This document shows positions 8,195 through 17,397 of a stretch of DNA of 64,000 nt, in pieces. The stretch covers positions 1-64,000 of the forward strand of contig JBOHGH010000006.1 of NCBI GenBank assembly GCA_050699975.1, read 5' to 3'. The notes beneath the pieces are model-generated. The model was not told the DNA's origin. It saw nothing but the letters and a program-made list of their open reading frames with translations, and did not search any database. The translations under genes and the position numbers were made by a program. The DNA is from GCA-003244245 sp050699975. GTDB taxonomy: Bacteria > Actinomycetota > Actinomycetes > Mycobacteriales > Pseudonocardiaceae. How positions within the stretch are numbered: position 1 is the first letter of the stretch; each line of letters opens with the position of its first letter.

Positions 8195-9138
8195 GCACTC
8201 GACAGTTCCCCGGGGGCGATGAACTCGACCCCGGCGGGAAGGCCGTCCTGGGCGTGCGCATCGCCCAGCAGTTGCAACAGGGTGGACCGGAACTCCACAC
8301 CGGCTCGGGTTGGGTGCACGTCCGTGCGGTGGGCCAGCGCGATCGTTCGGATCGGAGTGGGGGGCACGAACGGCACGCCACGAAGCTTCGGGCGACCCGG
8401 GAGAACCATGCTGGGGACCACCGCGATCCCGAGCCCGGCCTCCACGAAGCTGAGCACCGCATCCATCTCGCCACCCTCGATCGCGAAGCGCGGATGGAAT
8501 CCGGCTCGCTGGCAGGCCGTGAGGGTCATCGATCTGAGGTCGTAGCCCTCCCGGAACATCACCAACGGCCGGTCCCGGAGGTCCTCGATCCGGAACGTAT
8601 CGAGGTCGAGAACCATGCTGCGCGGCACGGCGACGGTGAGCTGCTCGCGAAGGATCGGGACGGTGTCCAGAGTCGGGACCCCTCGGTGCAACGGCGAGGT
8701 GAGCACCGCCAGGTCGATGGCTCCTTCGGCGAGCTGCCGCACCAAGTCCCGCGACCCACTTTCATCGATGACGAGTTGGATCCCCGGATAGCGGGCGCGA
8801 AAGCTTGCGAGTGCGTCGGCCAGCAGCCCCGTGCAGAGGCTTGGTGTCGCACCCAGCCGCAGCCGCCCCTGACGGAGCTCGGCCAACTCGTGCACTTGCA
8901 GCCGCGCGGTCTCGACGTCGGCGAGGATCCGTTTGGCGAAGGGGACGAGCACCTCTCCGGCCGGAGTCAGAGTCACGTTGCCCCGGGCCCGGTGGAACAG
9001 CTCGCTGCCCAACTCGCGTTCCAGGCATTGAATCTGTTTGCTCAGCGAGGGCTGGGCGACGTGGGTGAGCTCGGCAGCCCGGGTGAAGTGGCGAGTGCCG
9101 GCGACGGCGAGGAAGTACACCAGTTGCTGTAGCTGCAC
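8104..9138 (-). CDS. LysR-family transcriptional regulator
   Basis: This 344-residue LysR-type regulator has an N-terminal winged helix-turn-helix (residues 1-60: LVYFLAVAGTRHFTRAAELTHVAQPSLSKQIQCLERELGSELFHR) and a periplasmic-binding-like effector domain from about residue 90. The last 40 residues (GGQGSTSVGQLPG onward) look like a low-complexity extension and overlap the 3' end of recX on the other strand. The gene is divergent from the succinate dehydrogenase operon across about 180 bases, and LysR proteins usually control the divergent unit, so a role in sdh control is inferred. The effector is unknown. Confidence 0.9.
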   Translation of the reverse strand: MQLQQLVYFLAVAGTRHFTRAAELTHVAQPSLSKQIQCLERELGSELFHRARGNVTLTPAGEVLVPFAKRILADVETARLQVHELAELRQGRLRLGATPSLCTGLLADALASFRARYPGIQLVIDESGSRDLVRQLAEGAIDLAVLTSPLHRGVPTLDTVPILREQLTVAVPRSMVLDLDTFRIEDLRDRPLVMFREGYDLRSMTLTACQRAGFHPRFAIEGGEMDAVLSFVEAGLGIAVVPSMVLPGRPKLRGVPFVPPTPIRTIALAHRTDVHPTRAGVEFRSTLLQLLGDAHAQDGLPAGVEFIAPGELSSAHSGGQGSTSVGQLPGPSSSRTTRRASPSE

Positions 9139-9315
9139 AGCGATAGTGTAAGCCTATCGAGACGAGCGGTACCATATCTTTGACCCGTTCCGCGGGTTTG
9201 GCTTACCGTCGGTCATCGCCGCGTGAGCCGCCAGTCCGCCACAACCCGCGCGCGGAGCGCGGCGTGTTCGCTGAACCGACCACGCGGGCTTGCGCCGCCG
9301 ACCTGAATCGACGTC

Positions 9316-10137
9316 ATGACCACCACATCACCGTCCCCACAGCCTGGGGTAGCCCAGTCCGGCCGGGCAGCGATCACAGCGCGGACCCTGCGCACCGACC
9401 GCTGGTGGCTGTCACCCTTGGTGACCGCGATCGTGCTGGGTGTCTTCATCATTTACACGACGGCCCGGCTGTTCATGCGGGACTACTACTGGGTTGGTGA
9501 TTTCAGCTACCTCACCCCGCTGTACTCGCCGTGCCTGAGCGCCTCCTGCGCGCCGGGCTCGTCGCATTTCGGCACCCCGCTGCCGGCGTTTCCGCTGGCG
9601 TTGCCGCTGCCGATCCTGATCTTCCCCATCCTCGCCGGATTCCGGGCCAGCTGCTACTACTACCGCAAGGCCGGCTACCGGGCTTTCCTGCAGTCGCCGC
9701 CCGGGTGCGCGGTGTCCGAGCGGGCGAAGAGCTACACCGGAGAAACCCGCTTCCCCCTGGTTCTGCAGAACCTGCACCGATACTTCTTCTACCTGGCCAG
9801 CGCGCTGCTGCTGATCAACACCTATGACGCGGTACTGGCCTTCTTCCCCGCCGGCGGTGGCTTCGGGGTGGGTCTGGGCTCGCTGATCCTGCTGGTCAAC
9901 GTCACCATGCTGTGGCTGTACTCACTGTCCTGCCACGCCTGCCGGCACATCTTCGGCGGCCGGCTCAAGCACTTCTCCAAACATCCCGTGCAGTACTGGT
10001 TCTGGACCCAGCTGTCCAAGCTCAACGGCCGCCACATGCAGTTCGCCTGGACGTCGCTGATCACGGTGATGCTCACGGACCTCTACATCATGGCCGTTGC
10101 GGCGGGCTGGATCGCCGACCTGCGCCTTTTCAACTGA
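9316..10137 (+). CDS. sdhC: Succinate dehydrogenase membrane subunit (Sdh1 type)
   Basis: The 273-residue integral membrane protein has about five hydrophobic helices (near residues 33-55, 93-115, 150-170, 185-205 and 240-262). It begins the sdhCAB cluster and matches in length the membrane subunit of the mycobacterial Sdh1 complex. Histidines and aromatic residues around YTGETRFPLVLQNLHRYFFYL and SLSCHACRHIFGGRLKHFS are the likely haem and quinone region. The protein anchors the catalytic subunits and passes electrons to menaquinone. The start is ATG 9316, 177 bases from the divergent lysR. Assignment rests on operon position, topology and length. Confidence 0.9.
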   Translation: MTTTSPSPQPGVAQSGRAAITARTLRTDRWWLSPLVTAIVLGVFIIYTTARLFMRDYYWVGDFSYLTPLYSPCLSASCAPGSSHFGTPLPAFPLALPLPILIFPILAGFRASCYYYRKAGYRAFLQSPPGCAVSERAKSYTGETRFPLVLQNLHRYFFYLASALLLINTYDAVLAFFPAGGGFGVGLGSLILLVNVTMLWLYSLSCHACRHIFGGRLKHFSKHPVQYWFWTQLSKLNGRHMQFAWTSLITVMLTDLYIMAVAAGWIADLRLFN

Positions 10138-10153
10138 CGAGGTATCGATAACC

Positions 10154-12055
10154 ATGACAGAGATCGAGCGGCACGATTACGACGTCGTGGTGATCGGCGC
10201 TGGCGGCGCCGGCCTGCGTGCCGCGATCGAGGCCCGTGAGCTGGGCAAGCGCACCGCCGTCATCTGCAAATCTCTGTTCGGCAAGGCCCACACCGTGATG
10301 GCTGAGGGCGGCATCGCGGCGTCGATGGGCAACGTGAACTCACGGGACAGTTGGCAGGTCCACTTCCGTGACACCATGCGCGGGGGGAAGTTCCTCAACA
10401 ACTGGCGGATGGCGGAGCTGCACGCCAAGGAAGCACCGCAGCGAGTATGGGAGCTGGAGACCTATGGTGCGCTGTTCGACCGCACCAAGGACGGCAAGAT
10501 CAGTCAGCGCAACTTCGGTGGGCACGAGTATCCGCGGCTGGCGCACGTGGGTGATCGCACAGGTCTGGAGTTGATCCGTACTCTGCAGCAAAAGATCGTA
10601 TCGCTGCAGCAGGAGGACTTCGCCCAGCACGGCGACTACGAGGCCAACCTCAAGGTCTTTTCCGAGTGCACGGTCACGGACCTGCTCAAAGACGGAGAGG
10701 TGGTGTCCGGGGCGTTCGGCTACTGGCGCGAGACGGGCCGCTTCATCCGGTTCGACACACCTGCCGTGGTGCTCGCCACTGGCGGCATCGGTAAGTCTTT
10801 CAAGGTCACCAGCAACTCCTGGGAGTACACCGGTGATGGGCACGCGCTCGCGCTGCGCGCGGGCGCTGCGCTGATCAACATGGAGTTCGTCCAGTTTCAT
10901 CCCACCGGAATGGTCTGGCCGCCCAGCGTCAAGGGAATCCTGGTCACCGAGTCGGTCCGGGGTGACGGCGGTGTGCTGCGCAACTCCGAGAACGAGCGTT
11001 TCATGTTCGACTACATCCCCGAGGTCTTCAAGGGCCAGTACGCAACCTCGGAGCAGGAGGCGGACCGCTGGTACGACGACCCGGACAACAACCGCAGGCC
11101 ACCGGAGCTGCTGCCCCGTGACGAGGTTGCGCGCGCGATCAACTCTGAGGTCAAAGCGGGCCGGGGATCACCACACGGTGGTGTGTTCCTCGACGTCTCT
11201 ACCCGGATACCCGCCGACGTCATCAAGAAGCGACTTCCCTCGATGTACCACCAATTCAAGGAACTGGCCGACGTCGACATCACAGCCGCGCCCATGGAAG
11301 TCGGCCCCACCTGCCACTACGTGATGGGCGGCGTCGAGGTCGACCCGGACACCGCGGCAGCTTCGGTGCGCGGGCTCTTCGCGGCCGGCGAGGTCGCGGG
11401 CGGGATGCACGGCTCCAACCGGTTGGGCGGCAACTCGCTGTCCGACCTACTCGTGTTCGGCCGCCGGGCGGGCCTCGGGGCAGCGTCCTACGTGGACTCC
11501 CTGGGCAGCTCCCGGCCGTTGGCCTGCGAGGCCGATGTCGAGGCCGCAGCCCGGCGGGCCGTCGCCCCCTTCGATGCGGGCGCTCACAGCGAGGCCGCCG
11601 AGAACCCGTACTGCGTGCACCAGGAATTGCAGCAGACCATGAACGACCTCGTCGGCATCATCCGCCGGGCGGATAAGATGGAGCTGGCGCTCAAGAAGCT
11701 CGAGGAGCTGCGCCGCCGCGCCGACAGCGTCGTGGTGGAAGGCCATCGCCAGTTCAACCCCGGGTGGCACCTCGCGCTGGACCTACGCAACATGCTCGTG
11801 GTGAGCGAATGCGTCGCCCGGGCCGCGGTGGAGCGCGCCGAGAGCCGAGGCGGGCACACCCGGGACGACCACCCGGTGATGGACCCCGAATGGCGACACG
11901 TGGTGTTGGTATGCACGCAGCACCTCAACAGTCGCATCGTTCGCGTCGAACGCGAGGAGCAGATCCCGATGCGGACGGACCTTATGGACCTGTTCGAACT
12001 TGACGAGCTGAAGAAGTACTTCACCGCCGAGGAGCTCCCGGGAGGGACGGACTGA
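10154..12055 (+). CDS. sdhA: Succinate dehydrogenase/fumarate reductase flavoprotein subunit
   Basis: This is the catalytic subunit that oxidises succinate to fumarate using covalently bound FAD. The FAD-binding motif VVVIGAGGAGLRAAIEA is at residues 10-26. The segment KAHTVMAEGGIAA carries the histidine expected to bind the flavin. Substrate-site blocks follow: EFVQFHPTGM, then GPTCHYVMGGVEVD and HGSNRLGGNSLSDLLVFGRRAG. The C-terminal helical domain ends in the Sdh1 style. I chose ATG 10154 because GAGG lies about 10 bases upstream; an earlier start would run back into sdhC. The 633-residue length fits, and the gene ends one base before sdhB. Confidence 0.96.
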   Translation: MTEIERHDYDVVVIGAGGAGLRAAIEARELGKRTAVICKSLFGKAHTVMAEGGIAASMGNVNSRDSWQVHFRDTMRGGKFLNNWRMAELHAKEAPQRVWELETYGALFDRTKDGKISQRNFGGHEYPRLAHVGDRTGLELIRTLQQKIVSLQQEDFAQHGDYEANLKVFSECTVTDLLKDGEVVSGAFGYWRETGRFIRFDTPAVVLATGGIGKSFKVTSNSWEYTGDGHALALRAGAALINMEFVQFHPTGMVWPPSVKGILVTESVRGDGGVLRNSENERFMFDYIPEVFKGQYATSEQEADRWYDDPDNNRRPPELLPRDEVARAINSEVKAGRGSPHGGVFLDVSTRIPADVIKKRLPSMYHQFKELADVDITAAPMEVGPTCHYVMGGVEVDPDTAAASVRGLFAAGEVAGGMHGSNRLGGNSLSDLLVFGRRAGLGAASYVDSLGSSRPLACEADVEAAARRAVAPFDAGAHSEAAENPYCVHQELQQTMNDLVGIIRRADKMELALKKLEELRRRADSVVVEGHRQFNPGWHLALDLRNMLVVSECVARAAVERAESRGGHTRDDHPVMDPEWRHVVLVCTQHLNSRIVRVEREEQIPMRTDLMDLFELDELKKYFTAEELPGGTD

Positions 12056-12056
12056 C

Positions 12057-12815
12057 ATGGGCTACCAGCAGCAGTTCCGGGTGTGGCGGGGCGACACCCG
12101 CGGCGGGAGTCTTGTTGACTTCGACGCGGAGGTCAACGAGGGGGAAGTGGTCCTGGACGTGATCCACCGCCTGCAGGCCACCCAGGCTCCCGACCTCGCG
12201 GTGCGGTGGAACTGCAAGGCGGGCAAATGTGGATCGTGCAGCGCCGAGATCAACGGACGGCCCCGCCTGCTGTGCATGACGCGGATGTCCACGTTGCCGC
12301 CACCGCAGCCGGTGACGGTTACCCCGATGCGGACCTTCCCGGTCATCCGCGACCTCGTCACCGATGTCTCGTACAACTACCGCAAGGCCCGTGAAGTTCG
12401 CGCATTTATGCCACCGAAGGGTGCACAGCCCGGCGAGTATCGGATGCAGCAAGTAGACGTGGAGCGCTCGCAGGAGTTCCGCAAGTGCATCGAGTGCTTC
12501 CTGTGCCAGGACACCTGTCACGTGATCCGCGACCACGAGGAGAACAAGGAGAGCTTCTCCGGACCGCGCCTTCTCATGCGGATCGCTGAGCTGGACATGC
12601 ACCCGCTGGACGCCGCTGCCGAGGAGGGCGTGGATCGCAAACGGGCCGCGCAGGACGAGCACGGCCTGGGATTCTGCAACATCACCAAGTGCTGCACCGA
12701 AGTGTGCCCGGAACACATCAAGATCACGGACAATGCGCTGATCCCGATGAAGGAGCGGGTAGTCGACCTCCGCTTCGACCCGCTGGCCCGGCTGTTTCGC
12801 CGCAACCGAGGGTAG
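12057..12815 (+). CDS. sdhB: Succinate dehydrogenase/fumarate reductase iron-sulfur subunit
   Basis: This 252-residue electron-transfer subunit links the flavoprotein to the membrane subunit. The [2Fe-2S] ferredoxin domain shows CKAGKCGSCSAEING and a fourth Cys in RLLCM. The C-terminal domain binds the other clusters through CIECFLCQDTCHVI and CNITKCCTEVCPEH. It follows sdhA after one base (TGAC-ATG), so it is co-translated. Its 3' end converges with the solute-binding protein gene, leaving one base between the stop codons. Confidence 0.96.
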   Translation: MGYQQQFRVWRGDTRGGSLVDFDAEVNEGEVVLDVIHRLQATQAPDLAVRWNCKAGKCGSCSAEINGRPRLLCMTRMSTLPPPQPVTVTPMRTFPVIRDLVTDVSYNYRKAREVRAFMPPKGAQPGEYRMQQVDVERSQEFRKCIECFLCQDTCHVIRDHEENKESFSGPRLLMRIAELDMHPLDAAAEEGVDRKRAAQDEHGLGFCNITKCCTEVCPEHIKITDNALIPMKERVVDLRFDPLARLFRRNRG

Positions 12816-12816
12816 G

Positions 12817-13812
12817 TCAGCGGGGAAGCGGCGGGCTGGGCACCGGGGTGCCGAGGTACTGAGTATGAAGCCGGGCCCAGGTGCCGTCGTCGATCGCGTG
12901 GCGCAGCACCGCGGTGACCCGCTCGAGGAGCACCTGGTCGCCCGGCGCCAGGCCGATTCCGTATTCGGTGGTCCCCAGTGGCTCACCGACCATTCGCAGC
13001 GTGCCGGGAGCCTCAGCCAGCATCGCCGCCACGGCAGCCTGATCGCCAGCGATCGCCTTGACCCTGCCCCCGAGCAGGTTCACGCAGGCAGCCAGGGTCG
13101 CCCGGGTCTGCAACCCGACGCCCGAAGCCGTCAGCGCTGCCGCGGTCGGTGAGTCCGCCGGCGCACACACCTCTCCATCACCGAGCGAGTTCAGGCCGGT
13201 GACCTGGCTGCTTGCGGGCACCGCCAGTTGCAGCGGGCGCACCAGGTAAGGACCCGCGATATTCACCTGCTCGCGCCGCTGCGGGGTGATCTCATAGCCA
13301 CCGAGCACCAGGTCCGCTTCCCCTCGGCGCAGCGCCGCCTCGCGGCTGCTCCCGGCAAGGGGCTTGAAGCTGGTGGCCGCGGGATCGGCCCCCAGCTCAC
13401 GCGCAATCAGATCAAGCAGCGCGATGTCGAACCCGGTGTAGTTGCCTGAGCCTGGCGAGCGCTGCGCCAGTCCAGGCGCCTCTTGGACGGCCACGATGAG
13501 CTTGCCTCGCTGGGTAATCCGGTCGATGGTCGGCGATCCGCTACCCACCGGGCGTGGTGGGGCGACCGTGTCAAACGGGCTGCCGGCCACGGGGGCGGGC
13601 TGGTCGCCGAACAGGTCGCTGACGCCGTCGACGACCCGACCCAGCACCCACAGCGCCGCGATCATGAGCACCACCAGCAGGCAGCCGATCCGCGGCCGCA
13701 GCCATCCGCGCCGGCGCATCACGTGCAGCGCCGACCGGGACCGCCTTTCGGGCGACGGCTTCGGCTCGGCCGGCGATTCCGCCCAGGGACGCCGCGGCTC
13801 AAGATCAGCCAT
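12817..13812 (-). CDS. Membrane-anchored extracellular solute-binding protein (amino acid type)
   Basis: The 331-residue protein has a short basic cytoplasmic tail, one membrane helix at about residues 43-61 (GCLLVVLMIAALWVLGRVV) and a SBP-3 amino-acid-binding domain. The domain contains GKLIVAVQEAPGLA, YTGFDIALLDLIARELG and EADLVLGGYEITPQRREQVNIAGPY. It has no lipobox, unlike the lipoprotein GluB in the next operon. It lies 105 bases downstream of gluD on the same strand and may supply a second, anchored binding protein to the GluCD permease. Similarity to glutamine/glutamate receptors is clear; the ligand cannot be stated. Confidence 0.82.
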   Translation of the reverse strand: MADLEPRRPWAESPAEPKPSPERRSRSALHVMRRRGWLRPRIGCLLVVLMIAALWVLGRVVDGVSDLFGDQPAPVAGSPFDTVAPPRPVGSGSPTIDRITQRGKLIVAVQEAPGLAQRSPGSGNYTGFDIALLDLIARELGADPAATSFKPLAGSSREAALRRGEADLVLGGYEITPQRREQVNIAGPYLVRPLQLAVPASSQVTGLNSLGDGEVCAPADSPTAAALTASGVGLQTRATLAACVNLLGGRVKAIAGDQAAVAAMLAEAPGTLRMVGEPLGTTEYGIGLAPGDQVLLERVTAVLRHAIDDGTWARLHTQYLGTPVPSPPLPR

Positions 13813-13917
13813 CGCCCACCAGACGTCGAGTCACCGGTTGCCTGCGCATCGCGACAACTCTAGATGATCGATTCCCAGGTCACGGCCTGACGACCGTGGA
13901 TCCAGTCCTCCATGGCG

Positions 13918-14817
13918 TCAGCCTCCTGCTGCGCTGGTTCCGGCCAGAGCCCGTTCATGAGGCATTGGTCTCGCAGCCTTGGACACCGCCGCGCCCGGAT
14001 GCCCCCGACGAGTCAGCCGCCGCTCGGCCCACACGGCCAGTTTGCTGAGTGCGTAGTTGATCAGAACGAAGACGGCGCCCACGATCAGGTAAAGCTGCAG
14101 CGGGTTGCGTAACTCTTGAATAGCGATCGCCACGAACCTCACCGCCTCGACGTACAGGATCACGAAACCGAGTGAGGTGTCTTTGAAGATCACCACGAGC
14201 TGACTGATGAGCGCGGGCAGCATCACACGGACGGCTTGCGGGAGCAGGATCAGGCGCAGTGCCTGCCCGCGGGTGAGCCCGACCGCTGCCGCGGCCTCGG
14301 CCTGGCCTCGGGGGAGCGAGGCGATACCGGCCCGCACGATCTCGGCGATGATCACCGAGTTGTACGCGGTAAGACCGATCACCAGGTACCACAGCAGCGG
14401 CAAACTCACTCCGAGCTCGGGCAGCACCCGGGCGGCGAAGAAGATCACGATGACGACCGGCAGGCCCCGGAAGAACTCCATCGGCGCGACCACGGCCCAG
14501 CGCCCCCAGCGGGGCAAGCTGATCCTGGTCACGGCCAACACCGTGCCCAGCAGCAGCGAGAACGCCATCGCCAGCACGGCGGCCTGGACGTTGCGCAGCA
14601 GTGCCAGGCCGAGGTTGGTCCACAGCGCGACGAAGAACGGGTTCGCCGGGTTGACCACCGGTCCCCACTTCTCCTCGCTGAGCTGGCCTTGAGCCGCTAG
14701 CCGCAGCATCACGAGGACCACCAGCACGGCAAGTGCCAGGCCGACGACGATGCTGCCCGCCAGAATGCGCCGACGGGTGCGCGGACCGGGACGGTCGTAG
14801 AGAGCTGCGGTGGTCAC
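13918..14817 (-). CDS. gluD: Glutamate-type ABC transporter permease (GluD)
   Basis: A 299-residue integral membrane permease of the polar amino acid ABC family, with a first helix at about 20-42 and the permease core from residue 70. The EAA-like loop that contacts the ATPase is GQAEAAAAVGLTRGQALRLILLPQA. Its start overlaps the gluC stop (GTGA at 14814-14817), so the pair is translationally coupled. With GluC it forms the membrane channel of a gluABCD importer. The C-terminal tail (PHERALAGTSAAGG) is unstructured. Confidence 0.9.
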   Translation of the reverse strand: MTTAALYDRPGPRTRRRILAGSIVVGLALAVLVVLVMLRLAAQGQLSEEKWGPVVNPANPFFVALWTNLGLALLRNVQAAVLAMAFSLLLGTVLAVTRISLPRWGRWAVVAPMEFFRGLPVVIVIFFAARVLPELGVSLPLLWYLVIGLTAYNSVIIAEIVRAGIASLPRGQAEAAAAVGLTRGQALRLILLPQAVRVMLPALISQLVVIFKDTSLGFVILYVEAVRFVAIAIQELRNPLQLYLIVGAVFVLINYALSKLAVWAERRLTRRGHPGAAVSKAARPMPHERALAGTSAAGG

Positions 14818-15464
14818 CGCGCCACCGCCACCCTGCGCTCGATGATGCCCAGCGCCAGACCCGCCGGAATCGTGATAATCAGGTAGCCCGCCGCCACCCC
14901 GAGCAGTACCGGAATAAGAGCAAGTCCCTGCGCCGAGGTCAGCCTGGCCTGCACGCTGAACAGGTCCCCGCCAATTCCGAACGCGCCGGCAATCGCCGAG
15001 TTCTTGATCATCGCGATGATCACGCTACCGAGCGGCGGTACGACACTGCGCAGCGCCTGCGGCAACACGATGTCTCGCAGCGACTGGGTAAAGGTCAGCC
15101 CCACTGCCCGAGCGGCTTCGATCTGTCCGGCCGGCACCGCGTTGATTCCGCTGCGCACCGCCTCGCAGACGAAGGCCGAGGTATAGAGCACTAAGCCGGT
15201 GATGCCGAACCAGAAATAGGCGCCGTTGATACCGAGCTCAGGCAAGCCGAAGGCGCAAAAGAACAAAACGACGGTGAGCGGGCAGTTACGGAACACTGTC
15301 ACCCAAGCCGTACCCGTTGCACGCAGCGGCGGGAACGGGGAGACCCGGAACGTGGCGATCACAGTGCCGAGCATCAGCGACCCGATCGCCGCGTACAGGC
15401 AGATCTGCAAGGTTGTGAGAAGGCCGTCTCGGTACAACCCGATGTTGTCGACGATGATGTCCAC
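14814..15464 (-). CDS. gluC: Glutamate-type ABC transporter permease (GluC)
   Basis: A 216-residue permease with the His/Glu/Gln/Arg/opine TM domain. It has about five helices, the conserved NCPLTVVLFFCAFGLP segment and an EAA loop (GQIEAARAVGLTFTQSLRDIVLPQA). It begins 14 bases after gluB and overlaps gluD, so the three genes form one operon. In Corynebacterium glutamicum the same order, gluABCD, imports glutamate; the order and sequence character here support that role. Confidence 0.9.
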   Translation of the reverse strand: MDIIVDNIGLYRDGLLTTLQICLYAAIGSLMLGTVIATFRVSPFPPLRATGTAWVTVFRNCPLTVVLFFCAFGLPELGINGAYFWFGITGLVLYTSAFVCEAVRSGINAVPAGQIEAARAVGLTFTQSLRDIVLPQALRSVVPPLGSVIIAMIKNSAIAGAFGIGGDLFSVQARLTSAQGLALIPVLLGVAAGYLIITIPAGLALGIIERRVAVAR

Positions 15465-15477
15465 TGGCGGCCAGCGG

Positions 15478-16371
15478 TTAGCTGCAGCTGTCGAATGTAG
15501 GCAGCTGTGGCGTCTGCTTCGCTACCTTCCCGGCCGTCGTCGTCCAGGCCTCGGTGTACGCGCCGGACTCGGCTGCTTCGGTGAGCGTGTCGTTGATGAA
15601 CGTGCAGAACGCAACATCACCTTGGCGGATCCCGATGCCGTAGGGCTCCTTGGTGAAGGTGTCACCCACCAACTTGAAGGCGCCGTTGCTGCTGTCCACG
15701 AACCCCAACAGGACCACGTTGTCAGTGGTCACCACGTCGACCTGGCCGGTGCGCAGCGCGTCGGCGCACTTGGAGTAGACGTCGAACAGCGTCAACTGAG
15801 CGGGATCGATGTACGTCCGGATGTTCTCCGCCGGTGTCGAACCCTGCACCGAACACACCCGGGCCCCAGTGCTGCGCAGTGAATCCGGCCCGGTGATGGT
15901 GTTGTTGTCCGACTTGACCATGAGCGACTGGCCGGCGAGGTAGTACGGGCCCGCAAAGCTGACCTGCTGGCGGCGCTTGTCGTTGATCGTGTAGGTCGCC
16001 ACCACCAGATCCACTCTGCCCTGCTTGATCAACTCCTCGCGCTGTGCTGAGGGTGACTCCACCCACTGCACCTTGTCAGCCGGGATCCCGAGCGCGCCGG
16101 AGATGATCCGGGCGATCTCGGTATCGAAGCCGGTCAGGTTGCCGTCCAGGCCCCGCTGGCCGAACAGCGGCTGGTCGAACTTGGTGCCGATCCGGATGGT
16201 TTTAGTCTCGGCGAGCTTGGCCATCGTGGTGCCGGGCTCGAACTGGGCCCCTTGAGCGACTGGGGGGTTCGTGCTGCCGCCACCCAGATCCTGCTGCTGC
16301 CCGCATGCGGTCGCCGTCATGGCGAACGCGGCCATTGCTACACCCACTCGCAGTAGAGCTTTCCAGCGCAT
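15478..16371 (-). CDS. gluB: Glutamate-binding lipoprotein (GluB)
   Basis: The 297-residue lipoprotein has a signal peptide ending in a lipobox-like TATAC (Cys23), followed by a low-complexity linker. The SBP-3 domain starts near residue 55 (KTIRIGTKFDQPLFG) and includes LTGFDTEIARIISGALGI and RVDLVVATYTINDKRRQQVSFAGPYY. It captures the amino acid outside the membrane and delivers it to GluCD. It lies between gluA and gluC. The start ATG has GAGGAG (from TGAGGAGTAGCG) a few bases upstream. Confidence 0.92.
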   Translation of the reverse strand: MRWKALLRVGVAMAAFAMTATACGQQQDLGGGSTNPPVAQGAQFEPGTTMAKLAETKTIRIGTKFDQPLFGQRGLDGNLTGFDTEIARIISGALGIPADKVQWVESPSAQREELIKQGRVDLVVATYTINDKRRQQVSFAGPYYLAGQSLMVKSDNNTITGPDSLRSTGARVCSVQGSTPAENIRTYIDPAQLTLFDVYSKCADALRTGQVDVVTTDNVVLLGFVDSSNGAFKLVGDTFTKEPYGIGIRQGDVAFCTFINDTLTEAAESGAYTEAWTTTAGKVAKQTPQLPTFDSCS

Positions 16372-16426
16372 TCGCTACTCCTCACTTCACCAGAGGTGAA
16401 ACCTGTAGGGACCTGACGGTGGACTA

Positions 16427-17185
16427 TCAGTGCGTCAGGATCTTGCCAAGGAAGTCCTTGGCGCGAACCGAGCGCGGTGCGGCGAAGAACTGATCGGGCA
16501 CCGAGTCCTCGACGATCTCCCCGTCGGACATGAACACCACCCGGTGCGCGGCACGGTGGGCGAAACCCATCTCGTGGGTGATCACGAGCATGGTCATGCC
16601 GTCGCGGGCCAGCGAGGTCATGACGTCGAGCACCTCCTGGACCATCTCGGGGTCCAGCGCCGAGGTCGGCTCGTCGAAGAGCATCACCTTGGGGCGCATG
16701 GCCAGCGCGCGGGCGATCGCGGCCCGCTGCTGCTGCCCGCCGGACAGCTCCGCCGGGTACTTGTCGGCCTGGTCGCTGATCCCGACCCGATCGAGCAGCT
16801 GCATCGCAGCCTCGTGCGCTTCCCGTTTGCTGATCCGGCGCACCCGCACCGGAGCGAGTTCCACGTTCTCCGCGATGGTCTTGTGGGAGAAGAGGTTGAA
16901 CTGCTGGAAGACCATGCCGACATCGGCCCGCAGCCGGGCCAGCTCCCGGCCCTCTTCTGGCAGCGGTGACCCGTCCACCTGGATACTGCCCCCGTCGATC
17001 GGCTCCAGCCGGTTGATCGTGCGGCACAGTGTCGACTTGCCGGACCCCGACGGCCCGAGCACCACCACCACCTCGCCTCGGGCAACCTCGAGGTTGATGT
17101 CGCGCAGCACGTGCAGGGACCCGAAATGCTTGTTCACTCCGGCCATCCGGATCATCGGCGGCTCGGCTTTCGCGGGCGAACTCAT
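16427..17185 (-). CDS. gluA: Glutamate-type ABC transporter ATP-binding protein (GluA)
   Basis: This 252-residue ATPase powers amino acid import. It shows Walker A GPSGSGKST, a Q-loop in VFQQFNLF, the signature LSGGQQQR, Walker B VMLFDEPTSALDPE and the H-loop VITHEMGFA. ATG 17185 is chosen because GGAGG lies 7 bases upstream; the longer frame from 17320 adds 45 residues with no family counterpart. It is first in the gluABCD operon, divergent from miaB across 212 bases. Confidence 0.95.
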   Translation of the reverse strand: MSSPAKAEPPMIRMAGVNKHFGSLHVLRDINLEVARGEVVVVLGPSGSGKSTLCRTINRLEPIDGGSIQVDGSPLPEEGRELARLRADVGMVFQQFNLFSHKTIAENVELAPVRVRRISKREAHEAAMQLLDRVGISDQADKYPAELSGGQQQRAAIARALAMRPKVMLFDEPTSALDPEMVQEVLDVMTSLARDGMTMLVITHEMGFAHRAAHRVVFMSDGEIVEDSVPDQFFAAPRSVRAKDFLGKILTH

Positions 17186-17397
17186 CAGGTCCTCCGGGTG
17201 GGCCAGGGTGTCGCTGGCCAGGGTGTAGGGCTCATCTCTACCTGACGGGGTGTGACGTGGCATCGGAGGGATAGATTGCAACTCTGTCACGAATCGCTCA
17301 AGAGGGTGCATCGTGCCCACCGTCGGTTACCGAGGTGACCCGATAGTGGGTTCCGGTCCGGTCTTACCCTGGACAAGATAGGGAGGATAACCGGCAG

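Noticed and set aside
8593..8612. Possible further LexA-like box (GAACGTATCGAGG)
   Set aside because: It matches only one arm, lies inside lysR and has no promoter context.
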